Assembly: GCF_016679925.1 (NCBI RefSeq)
Contig: NZ_JAEQBW010000016.1
Location: 36,966 to 100,965 of the forward strand
Reading direction: 5' to 3'
Length of the DNA stretch: 64,000 bases
Source of the DNA: Marivirga aurantiaca
Lineage (GTDB): Bacteria > Bacteroidota > Bacteroidia > Cytophagales > Cyclobacteriaceae
Shown here one piece after another: positions 62,881 through 64,000 of this stretch. A program made the position numbers and the translations under genes. The stretch's first letter is position 1, and every line of letters starts with the position of its first letter. Under the pieces are notes generated by a model. That model was not told the origin of the DNA, did not search any database, and saw nothing but the letters and a program-made list of their open reading frames with translations.

Positions 62881-63423
62881 ATGTCACTTCATTCCTTTAA
62901 TTTACAGCCTGCTCATTTGAAAGACAGCCTCATCAGTCTGCATCCACTACAACTTACTGATTTTGAACAACTCTTCAAGGTGGCATCAGATCCCGAAGTA
63001 TGGGAGCAACATCCCAACAAAAATCGTTATCAAAGAGAGGTATTTGAAAATTTCTTCAAGGGGGCCATGGAGTCCGGTGGGGCATTTTTAGTTTATGATG
63101 CCATGGGAAACGCAGTGGGAAGTTCCCGCTTCTATGACTATAATGAAGAAGACAAGTCCGTGCATATCGGCTATACATTTTTGGCCAAAAGTTGTTGGGG
63201 AAAGGGCTATAACCAGGCGCTGAAAACCTTGATGCTGGATTATGCCTTTCAATTTGTGGAAAAGGTCATATTTCATGTGGGCTCAACCAATATTCGCTCT
63301 CAAAAGGCAATGACTAAATTAGGTGCTGTTAAAACAGGTGAAATTGAAGTGGCCTACTTTGGGGAAGCGGTGAAGCATAACTTTGTATATGAAATGACTA
63401 AAGCGAGTTGGCAAAATAGGTAG
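62881..63423 (+). CDS. GNAT-family N-acetyltransferase (RimJ/RimL type)
   Basis: 180 residues. RimJ/L features: LISLHPLQLTDFEQLFKVASDPEVWEQHPNK, VGSSRFYDYNEEDKSVHIGYTFLAKSCWGKGYNQALKTLML (acetyl-CoA loop CWGKGY), and HVGSTNIRSQKAMTKLGAVKTG. The family acetylates N termini, aminoglycosides or small amines. The start is the ATG after an AT-rich gap. Together with the divergent GNAT gene it lies between two copies of a ~170-bp repeat (61150-61335 and 63428-63610). Confidence 0.88.
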   Translation: MSLHSFNLQPAHLKDSLISLHPLQLTDFEQLFKVASDPEVWEQHPNKNRYQREVFENFFKGAMESGGAFLVYDAMGNAVGSSRFYDYNEEDKSVHIGYTFLAKSCWGKGYNQALKTLMLDYAFQFVEKVIFHVGSTNIRSQKAMTKLGAVKTGEIEVAYFGEAVKHNFVYEMTKASWQNR

Positions 63424-63840
63424 TAGCGGAGCTTAGCCAACAAGTTTTGCGTTAAAACCGGTCTGACCTGCGGTACTGACCTGGTAGGAATGGTTAAGGT
63501 TGGTAGTACTAAGTGGTTCGTGAGACACGAACCACGGCTGTGAGAGGAGTTGACAAAGTTTGCCACGCTGCGCTCGCAAGGACGTTCTAATTTCAGTTCT
63601 CTAAAATATCACGACTGCGGTGCTGACCTGGCCCCCGGTCGGTGGCGCACCGATCGGAAGCAGAAAAGATAGCTATTTGAGTCAGATGGTCGAATCAAAG
63701 TTGGCAGTACTAGTGGTTCGTGAGACACGAACCACGGCTTTCAGTGAAGCACTGATGTCGGTACGTTGAAAACATCAGACATCCCGCCTCAAAGCTTTAA
63801 AACCGGTCTGACCTGCGGTGCTGACCTGTAGCAAATCTAC
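63424..63840. repeat. Hairpin-repeat mosaic, right block
   Basis: Starts with a ~170-bp near-copy of 61150-61335 (AAGTGGTTCGTGAGACACGA, GAGGAGTTGACAAAGTTTGC, then CGCTGCGCTCGCAAGGACG). It continues with the CGGTCGGT/ACCGATCG module, another GTGGTTCGTG hairpin (63713-63735) and GTCGGTACGTTGAAAAC. Hairpin copies at 63513-63535 and 63713-63735. No gene. Bases 63841-64000 show nothing I can assign. Confidence 0.85.
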
Positions 63841-64000
63841 CAGCCACTACCCTACTTCAAATTTCATTCTTCTCCTGTTTTGTGCAACGCGTGACCCAAA
63901 ATTAAATTTTCATATTCAATAGCCATTCCTGCTCCTGAGTGGGCTTCAGGATTTTGGTTTTTATCTCTTTAGATTTGGGGAGAGTGTATTTTAGTTGCTT

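Noticed and set aside
63841..64000. Partial gene at the right edge (minus strand, stop at 63902-63904)
   Set aside because: About 32 codons open to the edge in one frame and a similar short one in another; neither is recognisable.

Overview
The window looks like a chromosome segment of a Bacteroidota bacterium, most likely a Cytophagales-type organism. This is inferred, not tested: base composition is AT-rich, signal peptides end in FAQ/FSQ/GQ, and the gene set is typical of that group (S9 peptidase with DPP-IV-like domain, PadR + FtsX/MacB permease pair, GxxExxY protein, ABC permease with an M1-peptidase-like ectodomain, TPR/OmpA lipoprotein). I saw no rRNA or tRNA gene and no CRISPR array.

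Layout. 1-17.9 kb is mostly housekeeping or core: the tail of priA, a CsbD-like stress protein, a secreted prolyl-oligopeptidase-family enzyme, an AlkB-type monooxygenase, an MFS permease, a PspC-domain protein, an OmpA/TPR lipoprotein, pdhB, a small GIY-YIG gene between two copies of a two-hairpin repeat, a quinone-oxidoreductase-like enzyme, mnmE, and a PadR-regulated ABC permease. 18-21.4 kb is accessory: GxxExxY, HNH protein, helicase relic and a secreted unknown, with a 75-bp repeat at 18.50 and 21.28 kb.

21.5-40.4 kb is a large export locus. A YtrA-like ABC/permease/GntR operon is followed by an ABC ATPase, an ABC permease with a catalytically dead M1-peptidase-like domain, a TolC-type channel, a membrane-fusion lipoprotein, an RND pump, and a 1566-residue protein in which a complete RND pump is fused to an ABC ATPase. 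The ATPase domain itself is interrupted by about four predicted membrane helices between its first strand and the Walker A region. A small ABC-2 type permease follows. This hybrid RND-ABC locus is the most striking system here.

40.9-45.6 kb holds an ECF sigma factor operon, a serine-hydrolase lipoprotein and a decayed second copy of the ABC-2 permease tail. 45.8-50.1 kb looks like a defence island: a GIY-YIG + DUF2075 helicase + S24-like fusion coupled to a MazG-like pyrophosphohydrolase, an hsdM relic, and a protein with a PD-(D/E)XK-like N terminus.

50.1-64 kb is repeat-rich accessory DNA. Gene blocks (a possible two-gene effector module; EcsC plus a serine hydrolase; a pair of GNAT acetyltransferases) sit between dispersed repeats. 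The repeats include a family of about 90-bp inverted-repeat elements (six copies in the window, one nested in another, one with a visible empty site), a 215-bp five-hairpin element that splits a gene, a 21-bp tandem array, and hairpin mosaics at the right end.
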